Of a stretch of DNA of 64,000 nucleotides, positions 1 to 8,341 are shown one piece after another (positions within the stretch are counted from its first letter, which is position 1; every line of letters begins with the position of its first letter). This DNA is from Dyadobacter diqingensis (GTDB lineage: Bacteria; Bacteroidota; Bacteroidia; Cytophagales; Spirosomataceae), in assembly GCF_024220585.1 (NCBI RefSeq), contig NZ_JAMXKF010000001.1:248001-312000 (forward strand). Direction: 5' to 3'. Position numbers and translations under genes: made by a program. The notes under the pieces were generated by a model. That model had not been told where the DNA came from. It searched no databases and saw only the letters and a list, made by a program, of their open reading frames with translations.

Positions 1-508
1 CGGGATTATTAAGCTCATGGGCAAGTCCGGCTGAAAGCTTTCCCAGTGCCATCATTTTTTCGCTCTGCTGCTCTCTTTCCGTAAATTCCCTGATCCGCGA
101 AGCCATGACGTGAACAAAAACCTGCGTCAGTTCATAGTTAAGCTGAATCAGATTTCTCAACTTTTCTCTGGGCAAAGAAATCACCTCGGTTTCTTCCCGG
201 CACATCGCATTGGCCAAAATGGTTTTAGCCCTCGAAAAGGGTAAAAGTCCCGTAATGCCGCCTGCCTCCAAATCGGCTATCAACAGTTTTTCATTATTCT
301 GAAGCCGGTAAAACTCCACCCTGCCGCGAATGATGATGTGCGTGTGGACGATCGGATCGTTGGCTTTTGCAAAAAAATCGCCCTCGGCAAAAATCCTGTG
401 CTCGCTTTCATCAATAAACCATTGCAGCTGTTCTTCCGGTACTTCCTTTAAAACTTCAATGTTTTTCAAATCTTCAACCGTAACCGGTTTTATGGCGACT
501 TCCCTCAT
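1..508 (-). CDS. Cyclic-nucleotide-binding-domain sensor histidine kinase (3' part outside window)
   Basis: Reading leftward from an ATG at 506-508 gives about 169 residues that run open to the window edge. Residues ~10-135 look like a Crp/Fnr-type cNMP-binding fold (a central 'HIIIRGRVEFYRL' segment and 'AGGITGLLPF'). A short linker then leads into a HisKA dimerisation start with 'ALGKLSAGLAHELNNP', in which the His of AHELNNP is the expected phospho-acceptor. The protein is therefore a soluble kinase sensing through a cNMP-like domain; the catalytic domain lies beyond the window. The next gene, egtD, is on the same strand 140 bp upstream of this start, so read-through from the egt operon is possible but not shown. 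The ligand is unknown. Confidence 0.85.
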   Translation of the reverse strand, partial: MREVAIKPVTVEDLKNIEVLKEVPEEQLQWFIDESEHRIFAEGDFFAKANDPIVHTHIIIRGRVEFYRLQNNEKLLIADLEAGGITGLLPFSRAKTILANAMCREETEVISLPREKLRNLIQLNYELTQVFVHVMASRIREFTEREQQSEKMMALGKLSAGLAHELNNP

Positions 509-648
509 GACAATCGTTTTTTAGGATCTGGTTTATCGGATGTTCTCAATAAAACGCCGGACGGCAATTCCTCAGACGTAGTTATTATAAGCTAAATTAG
601 TGAAAATTCGCGGGCTATTGTTGCAGACGTGCTGGCCAAATCAATAAG

Positions 649-1593
649 TCAGTCCTTGACCCACAAACTGTCCGTGAAATAATGCTTGCAATCCATGAAA
701 TTCTCGATCAGCCTGAATCCGCTTACTTTGGCAAGCATTTCAATTTCCGAAAACGTGTATTTTTTGGATAATTCAGTCCAGATCAATTCATTCTGCCGAA
801 ACGAGTAACATTTATCAGTGGCATTCAAATGCACGTCCTGCTGTTTCAAACTGACCAGATAACTGCGCACTTCCCCGTTGACCGGGTTGTAATGCGAGTA
901 AAAATCAAAAAACTCTTTCTTAAAATTGCCGCCAAGTTCGCGGTTGATCCTTTGGAGCAAATTCATGTTGAAAGCTTTGGTAATGCCCTGGCTGTCGTCA
1001 TAGGCGTTACGGATCGTGGCGGGGTTCTTCTGCAAATCAAAACCGATCAGCAACTTATCTCCCTTGCGCATGTGGCTGTTAAACTGCCCCAGCAACTCAT
1101 TGGCTTCGGGATCGGTGTAATTGCCGATATTACTTCCCAGAAATAAAAACAAACCCGGCTTTTTAAACATCGCCAGTTCCTCGACCATTGAAAAATAATT
1201 TCCCACCAGCGATTTTATTTTCAGGCCTGGCAGGTGGCTGATCATGTTCGCTTCGAGCTCATCAATGGCTTTTTGCGAAATATCAATCGGCACATAGGTA
1301 AAATCAACCTTTTTCTCGATCAGCTTTTTTAATAACTGACGCGTTTTCATGCCGTCTCCCGCGCCAAATTCGATGATATTAAACGGCTCATGAAAATCAA
1401 GTTTTTGAATAATATCCTCCCTGTGAACCGATAAAATTTCAAACTCGCAGGGCGTCGGGTAATATTCAGGCATTTTCATAATATCCTGAAAGATCACGCT
1501 GCCGATGTCATCGTAAAAATATTTGGACGAAATATGTTTAAAGGGAGCCCGAAGCCCCTGATCTATATCCTTTGCAAAAGTCTCGTTAGTCAT
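649..1593 (-). CDS. egtD: L-histidine N-alpha-methyltransferase (ergothioneine synthesis)
   Basis: This 314-residue protein matches EgtD, which uses three S-adenosylmethionines to turn histidine into hercynine in the cytoplasm. Visible family marks are the N-terminal 'FYDDIGS...MPEYYPT' block (residues ~26-47), the SAM-binding 'EFGAGDG' (75-81), 'FLGSNIGNY' (151-159), 'YDDSQGITKAFN' and 'NLLQRINRELG' further on, and a C-terminal 'SLWVK'. Length is normal for the family. It is the last gene of the minus-strand egtV-egtU-egtB-egtD run, 85 bp after egtB; that gap holds an interspersed repeat (1616-1679). With egtB next door, the assignment to ergothioneine rather than another methyltransferase is strong. 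Confidence 0.93.
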   Translation of the reverse strand: MTNETFAKDIDQGLRAPFKHISSKYFYDDIGSVIFQDIMKMPEYYPTPCEFEILSVHREDIIQKLDFHEPFNIIEFGAGDGMKTRQLLKKLIEKKVDFTYVPIDISQKAIDELEANMISHLPGLKIKSLVGNYFSMVEELAMFKKPGLFLFLGSNIGNYTDPEANELLGQFNSHMRKGDKLLIGFDLQKNPATIRNAYDDSQGITKAFNMNLLQRINRELGGNFKKEFFDFYSHYNPVNGEVRSYLVSLKQQDVHLNATDKCYSFRQNELIWTELSKKYTFSEIEMLAKVSGFRLIENFMDCKHYFTDSLWVKD

Positions 1594-1615
1594 TGGGTAG
1601 TAAGTTTAAAGGACT

Positions 1616-1679
1616 GCCGATAGCCGGCTTTCAGCTGTCGGCAATCAGACATCAGGTTTCACAGTTGATAGCCGATAGC
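1616..1679. repeat. Interspersed 'GGCTTTC-GTCGGC' type intergenic repeat
   Basis: The egtB-egtD gap contains GCCGATAGC at both ends (1616-1624 and 1671-1679) around a CGGCTTTCAGCTGTCGGC core. Related sequences occur in three other intergenic places of this window (7232-7260, 33575-33610, 49501-49545). It is self-complementary in part and could fold. It looks like a dispersed repeat; no function is shown. Confidence 0.5.
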
Positions 1680-2836
1680 TATTTCACCAACCTGATTCCG
1701 GTGTATTGCCAGCGTTCGTTGGTGTGGAAAAAATTACGGTAAGTATGTCTGCTGTGCTCGGGTGATGTAGCTACGGAAGCACCTCTGAGCACCATGGTGT
1801 TAATCATAAACTTGCCATTGTACTCCCCTACCGCGCCTTTCGCTTTTGTAAAATTGGGGTACGGCAGATAGGCGCTATTGGTCCATTCCCAGCGTTTTCC
1901 CCAGGAAAAATGATAAGAGGCAATCTCCCATTCAAATTCCGTTGGCAGGCGCATTTCCTTCCATTGTGCATAAGCGGCCGCTTCAAAAAAGCTGATATGG
2001 CTCAAAATTGCCTTCGGATTCACTTTTTGCAAACCTGCCAGGGTAAAATAGTGCCATTGACCGTCAATCTTGTGCCAGTACATCGGCCCCTTCAGGTTGT
2101 TTTCATTCACCCAGGACCAGCCTTCATCCAGCCAAAGATTAAAATCCTGATAACCGCCCGCCTCCATGAACGCCATATATTCCTCATTGGTAACAAGCGC
2201 CTTGCTGATTTCAAAATCCTGTGCATAAACCTTGTGACGCCCCAATTCATTATCAAAGCAGAAGCCCTCACCCTGATGCCCTATTTCGTAAACTCCCTCG
2301 GAAATCTGTACAAAACCGGTTTCATCGTTGAGGTCATCAACCAGATTATGGTCTGGCTCGTAAACCGGAAACGCAGGGTTATGCCCCAGAATATACTTGA
2401 TATCTGTGATCAGCAATTCCTGATGCTGCTGCTCGTGATGCAGTCCCAGCTCAATCATCAACAGCGCCTTTTCATCTGATAAGGTCGCCAGCAAAATGTT
2501 CATATGCTCATCCACATATTGGCGGTAAGCATACACATAACTAACCTTGGGGCGCGTAATATTTCCCCTGTCGGTGCGCAAAACGCGGTCGCCGACATTG
2601 TTGTAATAACTGTTGAACAAGTAGTTGAAACTCTGGTCAAAAACCTGGTAATCCGTCAGGTAATTTTTTAAAATAAAGGTTTCAAAAAACCATGTAGAAT
2701 GGGCCAGATGCCATTTGGGCGGACTTACAAACGGGACCGGCTGCGGCACATAATCTTCCGTTTCGAGAGGTTGACAAATCTGTTCAGTATACTTTCTGAC
2801 AAGGTTATATCTTTCTCTAATGTTGGTGGTTTTCAT
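1679..2836 (-). CDS. egtB: Iron-dependent hercynine sulfoxide synthase family protein
   Basis: The 385-residue protein has the EgtB layout: an N-terminal DinB-like domain with the iron ligands H46 (in 'HLAHSTWF') and H134/H138 (in 'LHHEQQHQE'), followed by a formylglycine-generating-enzyme-like domain ('GVYEIGHQGEGFCFDNELGRH', split here as GVYEIG and FCFDNE; 'RLPTEFEWE'; 'VLRGASVATSPEHSR'). EgtB joins hercynine to a thiol using O2. No egtA or egtC is nearby, so the enzyme may use cysteine directly, as known for some non-mycobacterial EgtBs; this is inference. Its ATG lies 20 bp inside the 3' end of egtU, so the two are translationally coupled. The ATG at 2834-2836 gives a normal N-terminus. 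Confidence 0.92.
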   Translation of the reverse strand: MKTTNIRERYNLVRKYTEQICQPLETEDYVPQPVPFVSPPKWHLAHSTWFFETFILKNYLTDYQVFDQSFNYLFNSYYNNVGDRVLRTDRGNITRPKVSYVYAYRQYVDEHMNILLATLSDEKALLMIELGLHHEQQHQELLITDIKYILGHNPAFPVYEPDHNLVDDLNDETGFVQISEGVYEIGHQGEGFCFDNELGRHKVYAQDFEISKALVTNEEYMAFMEAGGYQDFNLWLDEGWSWVNENNLKGPMYWHKIDGQWHYFTLAGLQKVNPKAILSHISFFEAAAYAQWKEMRLPTEFEWEIASYHFSWGKRWEWTNSAYLPYPNFTKAKGAVGEYNGKFMINTMVLRGASVATSPEHSRHTYRNFFHTNERWQYTGIRLVK

Positions 2837-4397
2837 TAGACAAATAACTTTTTAAATCTGAAATAGTCTTAATACTCAATGACTGTGCCTGAGCCCGGCG
2901 CATCATCAAGGCATATGCGTTATTAAAGCCAATGGGTTTTAGCCAGCTTAATTGATACTGATCAGAAAACCGCTTTTGAACAAAATCAAACACTTTATTG
3001 CGGTCCGAAATAATCGGATCAAGCGTTTTTTTGTCCGGTTTTAAGATCACCAGAAGGCCGGTACCAGTGTATTCGGGGTACATGTCAATCTCGTTATTGG
3101 TTAATGCATCAAAACAGATTTTTGTTCCGCCGAGCCCTGTCCTTGTCACAACTTTTAAATTCGTATTGCCTTCGATCAGCATTTTATAGATATTGATCAG
3201 GATATACTGTTCTGCAAAAATCTTCGATCCCAATCGGATTATGCCTTCTGACGCCCCACTTTGCGGCTTTTTGTAAAGCCCTTTTGCCATCATAAAATCC
3301 AGCGCAACTTTTTCGGGAAGCTGTTTTTCATAATCGACGCGGTAATTAAGCTCAGTCATTACAGAGTCGTTGATCAGGTCCGAAAGCAGTTCAAGTGTTG
3401 GCTTTAACTGCGGATATTTAGCCAGCACATCTTGCCTGACCAGCGGCGCGGCGTAATAGGGGGGAAAAATCGTCTTGTCATCTTCAAGCGTCACCAGATC
3501 ATAAGCTTTCAGGCGCCCGTCGGTACTATAACCGCTGATGACATCCAGCTTTTGTTCAAATGCAGCCTTATACATGACCGCATCGCTGATCACAACCGTG
3601 GGGATATTGAGCCTGTATTTTGACTTCAATCCCAGATAACCGTCCTGACGTCCCATAAACTCGGGGGTAAAACCGGCCAGTATTTTCTCCTGCGTGTAGG
3701 GAATAATATAGAATGAAGATAACAATAACAGCAAAACAGGCAGAATAACCGCCACTTTCCGCATACGTTTTAACCTGGCTTTCTGAAATAGGGAAAGCAA
3801 AAAATCCAGCAGAATCGCCAATAACGCAGCCGGAATGGCTCCTGCCAGAATCATGTTCGTGTTGTTCAGCGCGATACCGCCGAAGATAAATTCACCCAGC
3901 CCGCCCGCCGCAATGTAGGCAGCCAGCGTTGCCACACCAACGTTAATGACCGTCGCCGTTCTGATACCCGCCAGAATGACAGGCATGGCCAGCGGCAGCT
4001 GAACGCTCAGCAAAATCTGCCATTTATTCATCCCCATCGCTACGGCAGACTCTGTCACGGCAGGATCCACCCCGGTAATTCCGGTGTAAGTATTTCGGAT
4101 CACGGGCAGCAGTGCATAAAGAAAAAGCGCTGCAATTGCCGGCAAAGCACCTATCCCCAGAAGCGGGATCATGAAACCCAGCAAAGCAATGCTCGGAATC
4201 GTCTGCAAAACGCCCGCAATACCCAATACCACCCAGGCAGCCCGTTTTCTTTCCGCAATCCAGATGCCAAGCGGAAGACCTATGGCTACGGCAATCACCA
4301 GCGATATACAGGTCAGACCAATATGCGCGATGGTTTGGTCCAGCAGTTTATCCGACTGCTGGACCATAAACTGCCATAAACTCTGCTGCTCGCTCAT
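2817..4397 (-). CDS. egtU: ABC transporter permease fused to substrate-binding domain, EgtU/OpuC-like, with permuted binding domain
   Basis: Residues ~20-215 form a BPD-type permease with five to six membrane spans and the usual 'AAYIAAGGLGEFIF' loop; a further span (~214-231) leads to a periplasmic binding domain (~235-526). The family is that of OpuCB/CC and of the ergothioneine importer EgtUBC. The binding domain is in unusual order: the segment normally C-terminal ('GFTPEFMGRQDGY', 'TDGRLKAYDL', 'FPPYYAAPLVRQD', 'LNYRVD', residues ~240-375) precedes the segment normally N-terminal ('IRLGSKIFAEQYIL', 'GLGGTKICFDAL', 'DMYPEYTGTGL', 'ISDL', ~386-515). It overlaps egtV by ATGA and egtB by 20 bp. 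Ergothioneine or hercynine as ligand is inferred from context; choline/betaine cannot be excluded. Confidence 0.88.
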   Translation of the reverse strand: MSEQQSLWQFMVQQSDKLLDQTIAHIGLTCISLVIAVAIGLPLGIWIAERKRAAWVVLGIAGVLQTIPSIALLGFMIPLLGIGALPAIAALFLYALLPVIRNTYTGITGVDPAVTESAVAMGMNKWQILLSVQLPLAMPVILAGIRTATVINVGVATLAAYIAAGGLGEFIFGGIALNNTNMILAGAIPAALLAILLDFLLSLFQKARLKRMRKVAVILPVLLLLLSSFYIIPYTQEKILAGFTPEFMGRQDGYLGLKSKYRLNIPTVVISDAVMYKAAFEQKLDVISGYSTDGRLKAYDLVTLEDDKTIFPPYYAAPLVRQDVLAKYPQLKPTLELLSDLINDSVMTELNYRVDYEKQLPEKVALDFMMAKGLYKKPQSGASEGIIRLGSKIFAEQYILINIYKMLIEGNTNLKVVTRTGLGGTKICFDALTNNEIDMYPEYTGTGLLVILKPDKKTLDPIISDRNKVFDFVQKRFSDQYQLSWLKPIGFNNAYALMMRRAQAQSLSIKTISDLKSYLSNENHQH

Positions 4398-5350
4398 GGA
4401 TTTCTTTTCATTTCAAGATAAACAGACTGAATGGTCTGTATGGTAATTTCCTTAACAGCACTATTATCTGCATGGCCAACCAGCAGCTTTTCCTGCTTTT
4501 TCTCCGAGAGCAGCTCCATCCCTTCCCACAGACTCTGAATACTGTTTAAGTCAGCTTCCAGTCCGGATGGTGCGTCTGGCAACCGGTGCCAGATATCTTC
4601 AAATTTAAGCGAACTCAATTCCAGTTGCAGACGCTGATGACTAAGAAAATTTCTTACAAAATCGCTTGCCGGACGAAAGATCAGATCCTTTGGCGTGCCT
4701 GTCTGAATAATTTTTCCCTGATCCATCAGACAAATCTGGTCGCCGAGCTCAAATGCTTCCTGCACATCATGCGTCACAAGCACAATCGTTTTACTTTTTA
4801 ACTCAGGCAGTTCCAAAAATTCTTTTCGCACGCCCGCTCTGGTGATTGGATCCAGCGCCCCGAAAGGTTCATCCATCAGCAGAACCGGCGGATCTGCGGC
4901 CAAAGCGCGCGCCAGTGCAACGCGCTGCTTTTGTCCTCCGCTTAATTCGTCAGGATATTTACCGGCGTACTCCCCCGCAGGAAGTTTAAGCTGCTTTAAC
5001 AAGTCATGAGATCTTTGCGAGATTTTGTTTTTGTCCCAGCCTGTTAATTTGGGAACAATGGCAATATTTTCAGCCACCGTGTAATGCGGAAAAAGTCCGT
5101 TATTTTGAGATACGTACCCGATACTGCGCCTGAGTATTTCCGGTTTTAAGGAAAAAATATCTTCTCCATTGATGTGCACAGAACCCGATGAAGGCTGAAT
5201 TAACCGGTTTAACATTTTCAGGGTAGTGGTTTTGCCACATCCGCTCGTGCCAAGTAATACCAGCGTCTGCCCTTCGTTCACCTGAAAGCAAACGTCTTTT
5301 ACTGCCTGAATTCCATTAAAATCTTTACTGATATTGTTGGCAATGATCAT
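4394..5350 (-). CDS. egtV: ABC transporter ATP-binding protein partnering the EgtU-like permease
   Basis: A 318-residue ABC ATPase of the OpuCA/ProV group. Walker A is GTSGCGKTT (residues 34-42), the Q-loop lies near 82, the signature LSGGQ is at 136-140 and Walker B LLMDE at 157-161. The C-terminal ~75 residues replace the paired CBS domains of osmoregulated OpuCA; I see no CBS motif, which argues against ionic-strength sensing. The stop overlaps the egtU start (ATGA). It is the first gene of the four-gene run; 72 bp separate its start from the upstream oxidoreductase remnant. The symbol follows the EgtUV naming and depends on the egtB/egtD neighbours. Confidence 0.87.
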   Translation of the reverse strand: MIIANNISKDFNGIQAVKDVCFQVNEGQTLVLLGTSGCGKTTTLKMLNRLIQPSSGSVHINGEDIFSLKPEILRRSIGYVSQNNGLFPHYTVAENIAIVPKLTGWDKNKISQRSHDLLKQLKLPAGEYAGKYPDELSGGQKQRVALARALAADPPVLLMDEPFGALDPITRAGVRKEFLELPELKSKTIVLVTHDVQEAFELGDQICLMDQGKIIQTGTPKDLIFRPASDFVRNFLSHQRLQLELSSLKFEDIWHRLPDAPSGLEADLNSIQSLWEGMELLSEKKQEKLLVGHADNSAVKEITIQTIQSVYLEMKRNP

Positions 5351-5422
5351 CGGGGTCCGTCTGGGTTATTATCATGTTAAGCAAAACAAATCATCGCCTC
5401 AACCCCTTCGCACCTTGTAAAT

Positions 5423-6804
5423 TTACTTGTCGAGTGTCATAAACAAATTATTGAGCGATTCTGCATAGGTCGGGTGCGCAAATACACCTTCCTTGATTTG
5501 CTGATAAGTAATACCACCCATCATCGCCATTTGCAAAATCGTCACGATTTCTCCTCCCTGCTCGGCCAGTACCGTAGCGCCGAGAATCTTCCCTGTCTTT
5601 TTATCAATAACCGCCTTCATCATCCCGCGCGTATCTGCGGTTTCGATGGATCTGGCCACACTGGTATTGGATATTTTGGCAACGATAACATCCAGGCCCT
5701 CTTCCTTTGCCTGTTGCTCGGTCATTCCAACACGGCCCAGTTGCGGGTCAATAAACATGCAATAGGGAACAATCCGGTTGGTGATCGAGGCTTTACCTTT
5801 TTCCAAAAGGTTGGTTCGGATCACACGGTAGTCATCGTATGCAATATGCGTGAAAGCCGGTCCGCCTTTTACATCACCAAGTGCATAAATGCCTTCAACA
5901 GAAGTTTCCAGCCTTCCGTTCACCCGGATATACCCCTTTTCGTCCATCTTCACGCCTGCCACACCCAGTCGCAGGTCGTCCGTCTGAGGTATTCTGCCAG
6001 CCGCAACGAGCACATGAGAGCCGGAAATCGTTTTTGATTTGCCTTTAACTTGCAGCGAAACGGTTATTCCCTTATCTGTTTTCTTAAAGGCCTGCACCTC
6101 ACAACCGGTGATAATCTCGATGTTTTCTTCCGAAAAAATATCCATAACCTGCTCTGCAATATCCTCATCTTCCTTATGCAGAATACGCTCCGAGCGTTCC
6201 AGAATCGTGACTTTACTACCGAACCTGCGAAACATCTGCCCGAATTCCAGGGCAATGTAACCACTACCCAACACCAGCAAGTGTTCGGGAATTTCTTCCA
6301 GTTCCATGATGGTGGTTGATGTCAGATAACCTGTTTCGCGGATCCCGTCAATATCGGGAATCGCCGTTTTTCTCCTGTGTTCAGAAAAAACTTGTCGGCC
6401 TGAAGAACCTGTTCTCCGCCATCATTAAGCTTCACAGTGATCTGCTTTTCCGCTGAAAAATAGGCCGATCCGTAAATAAGATCCAGGTTGTCTGTTTCCA
6501 AAATTCCCTTCTCGGAATTTCCGCGCATTCTTTGAACAATGGCTTCCTTCCGCGCAAGGATCTCGTCCAGATCAACGGTATAACTCCCGACATGAATACC
6601 AAGTTTATCGCTGTTGGCTACCGACCAGGCAAGTTTTGCAGAAGCCACCATCGCTTTTGTTGGTGAGCAGCCATCATTAACACAGGTACCACCCACCCAT
6701 CTTTTTTCGATAAGCGCTGTTTTGTAGCCTGCTTTGGCAAGTCTTTTTGACAGCGGTGTGCCTGCCTGGCCGGAGCCAATTACAATAGCGTCGTACTTTT
6801 TCAT
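5423..6804 (-). pseudogene. Frameshifted pyridine nucleotide-disulfide oxidoreductase (mercuric-reductase-like group)
   Basis: Two adjacent open frames are halves of one ~460-residue FAD enzyme. The upstream half (6322-6804) has the FAD site GSGQAG (residues 10-15) and a redox pair C41-x4-C46 in 'CVNDGCSPTK'. It then goes out of frame after 'FFLNTG' and stops at 6322. Reading in the shifted frame from there gives AIPDIDGIRETGYLTSTTIM and leads directly into the downstream half (5423-6307). That half has the NAD-binding 'VLGSGYIALEFG', 'GDVKGGP' and the C-terminal 'AHPTYAE' of the dimer interface. One base is missing in an A5 run of the coding strand (plus-strand T5 at 6367-6371). It is either an inactivating deletion or a sequencing error. 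Confidence 0.85.
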
Positions 6805-6818
6805 ATCGGGATCGTTAA

Positions 6819-7100
6819 TCAGGACTGTATCTGAACGCCTTTCCAGAAGGCAACATAATTTTTAATATTTTCGGCAGCTTCCTTGGGTTGAGGATAATAC
6901 CATGCCGCATCCGCATTCGAGCTACCGTCTACTTCCAATGTGTAATAGGAAGCCTCGCCTTTCCAGGGACATGTTGTAGACTTGCTCGAAGGAATAAGAT
7001 AGGCCTCGTTTACAGATTCGAGGGGAAAATAATGGTTGTTTTCTACCACAACGGTGTTACTGCTTTCGGCGATCACCTGATCGTTCCAGATTGCTTTCAT
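6819..7100 (-). CDS. DUF427 domain protein
   Basis: This 93-residue protein matches the small DUF427 family: 'MKAIWNDQVIAES', 'YFPLESV', a 'TTCPWKGEASYYTL' block with the conserved Cys, and 'AAWYYPQPKEAAENIKNYVAFWKG' (split here: AAWYYPQPKEAAE and NYVAFWKG). It is one complete domain with no signal peptide, so cytoplasmic. The biochemical role of the family is not established. It lies 14 bp upstream of the frameshifted oxidoreductase on the same strand and is probably cotranscribed with it. Confidence 0.9.
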   Translation of the reverse strand: MKAIWNDQVIAESSNTVVVENNHYFPLESVNEAYLIPSSKSTTCPWKGEASYYTLEVDGSSNADAAWYYPQPKEAAENIKNYVAFWKGVQIQS

Positions 7101-7180
7101 AAAATTGGTTTAGATAAGTATTAAAATCAGGTAACAACAATTCTTTCGATAACATTAAAATTGTGCCCGATAAAATAAAA

Positions 7181-7207
7181 GCCGGCGAGTTCATAAAACT
7201 CACCGGC
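7181..7207 (-). terminator. Intrinsic terminator downstream of the glycerophosphodiesterase gene
   Basis: Read on the minus strand, GCCGGTGAGTT, a 5-nt loop and AACTCGCCGGC form an 11-bp stem with one imperfect pair, followed directly by TTTTATTTTA. It lies 80 bp after the stop of the gene ending at 7287. Confidence 0.75.
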
Positions 7208-7231
7208 GGTAGTAATAATTTATCAGAAGAC

Positions 7232-7260
7232 TTCGGCAGTCGGCTTTCGGCGATCGGTTT
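7232..7260. repeat. Interspersed 'CGGCTTTCGGCGATCGG' repeat copy
   Basis: A short GC-rich element (CTTCGGCAGTCGGCTTTCGG followed by CGATCGG) in the gap after the glycerophosphodiesterase gene. It shares the GTCGGCTTTCGGC-like core with the elements at 1616, 33575 and 49501. No function is visible. Confidence 0.45.
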
Positions 7261-7286
7261 AGCGCGGAATTTCTGCTTTGTGCTTA

Positions 7287-8186
7287 CTATTTCTGGTAGC
7301 TGCCAAAGAGGCGGATCATGCGGTCGGGCTGGTTGGTGATGATCCCGTCCACGCCATAAGCGGCCAGCTGTTTCATATCCTTTTCTTCATCTACCGTCCA
7401 GGGTAAAACCTGCACGCCGTTGTCATGTGCCTGCTTAACCAACTCCTCATTGACAAGCGTATAATATGGACTGTATATATCAGGCTTGAAGCCCAGTTTT
7501 TTAAGGTTGTCATCAAAACTGTCCTTATTCATGATCAGTAACGCCAACTTCACCTTTGCTTTTTCCTTATGTAAAACCTGCAACGTGCGGATGTCAAACG
7601 ACTGGATTGTAGTCCTGTCGGTCACTTTTTTCTTTTTGATTACCTCCGTCACCAGAGAAACAAAAACATCAGGCGCGGGGTTGAAAATGCCGTCTCCCTG
7701 TGGAGATATTTTCGTTTCCATGTTGTAAAACACCGGTTTCAGCTTATTTTTTCTGACATAAGTTTCCACACTGTCAATCAGATCTGCCAGCAATGGTTTG
7801 TAGGTTTTCATTTTTTTCTGCTCGGCAAAACGCGGATGCGGCTTGCTTCCCCCATCAAATTTCCGAATGCTGTCGTAGGGCATTTTATATAAGGCAAAAC
7901 TTTTCTCCTGATCTTTGGCAATCACCGACCCGTCCGGTCTGAGCATAAATTCCGATGACATGTAAGCGTCATGAGAAACGACCACTTTCCCGTCTGCCGA
8001 GATCACGCAGTCAAGTTCCAAAGTCCTCGCGCCAAGTTTTACAGCATTGATCATCGCGGCCACGGTATTTTCAGGATAAAGCGCCATGCCTCCCCGGTGC
8101 GCCTGAACTTCGGGTTTCTGCTGGGCAAAACCCTTAGCGGCCAAAATTAAACTGCCGGCCAAAACGGCCAGAAAAATAGATTTCAT
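7287..8186 (-). CDS. Periplasmic or lipid-facing glycerophosphodiester phosphodiesterase
   Basis: A 299-residue GDPD-family TIM-barrel hydrolase that splits glycerophosphodiesters into glycerol-3-phosphate and an alcohol. The ATG at 8186 is preferred over one nine codons upstream because it starts directly with a signal peptide (MKSIFLAVLAGSLILAAKG, cleavage after AQ). Catalytic features are H30-R31 in 'QAHRGG', E57 and D59 in 'LELDC', and H72 in 'SHDAY'. The C-terminal 'GVDGIITNQPDRM' is typical of the family. It stands alone, with its own terminator, and divergent from the lipoprotein gene at 8342. Confidence 0.9.
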   Translation of the reverse strand: MKSIFLAVLAGSLILAAKGFAQQKPEVQAHRGGMALYPENTVAAMINAVKLGARTLELDCVISADGKVVVSHDAYMSSEFMLRPDGSVIAKDQEKSFALYKMPYDSIRKFDGGSKPHPRFAEQKKMKTYKPLLADLIDSVETYVRKNKLKPVFYNMETKISPQGDGIFNPAPDVFVSLVTEVIKKKKVTDRTTIQSFDIRTLQVLHKEKAKVKLALLIMNKDSFDDNLKKLGFKPDIYSPYYTLVNEELVKQAHDNGVQVLPWTVDEEKDMKQLAAYGVDGIITNQPDRMIRLFGSYQK

Positions 8187-8341
8187 AAGCTTGTAATTGA
8201 AATTAGCCGGCAATTTTTGATTTTAAATTGACAATCGTGATTTTTGAACCGTTATCAAATTGTTAGCAAATAATGGCTTTTGGCATTTCTGACATAAAAG
8301 CGGTTATTTGTCCTGAACCCCGTATAAAACCATCGAAATAT

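Noticed and set aside
2817..5350. Osmoprotectant (glycine betaine/choline) transporter as the primary call
   Set aside because: The family allows it, but the ATPase lacks the CBS pair of osmosensing OpuCA and the genes overlap egtB, so an ergothioneine-related role is favoured. Not excluded.
6322..6404. Programmed -1 frameshifting in the oxidoreductase
   Set aside because: The site (GAA AAA C in zero frame) is not a classic X-XXY-YYZ slippery heptamer; only the AAA codon could re-pair well. I see no strong downstream stem-loop. Mutation or sequencing error is simpler.
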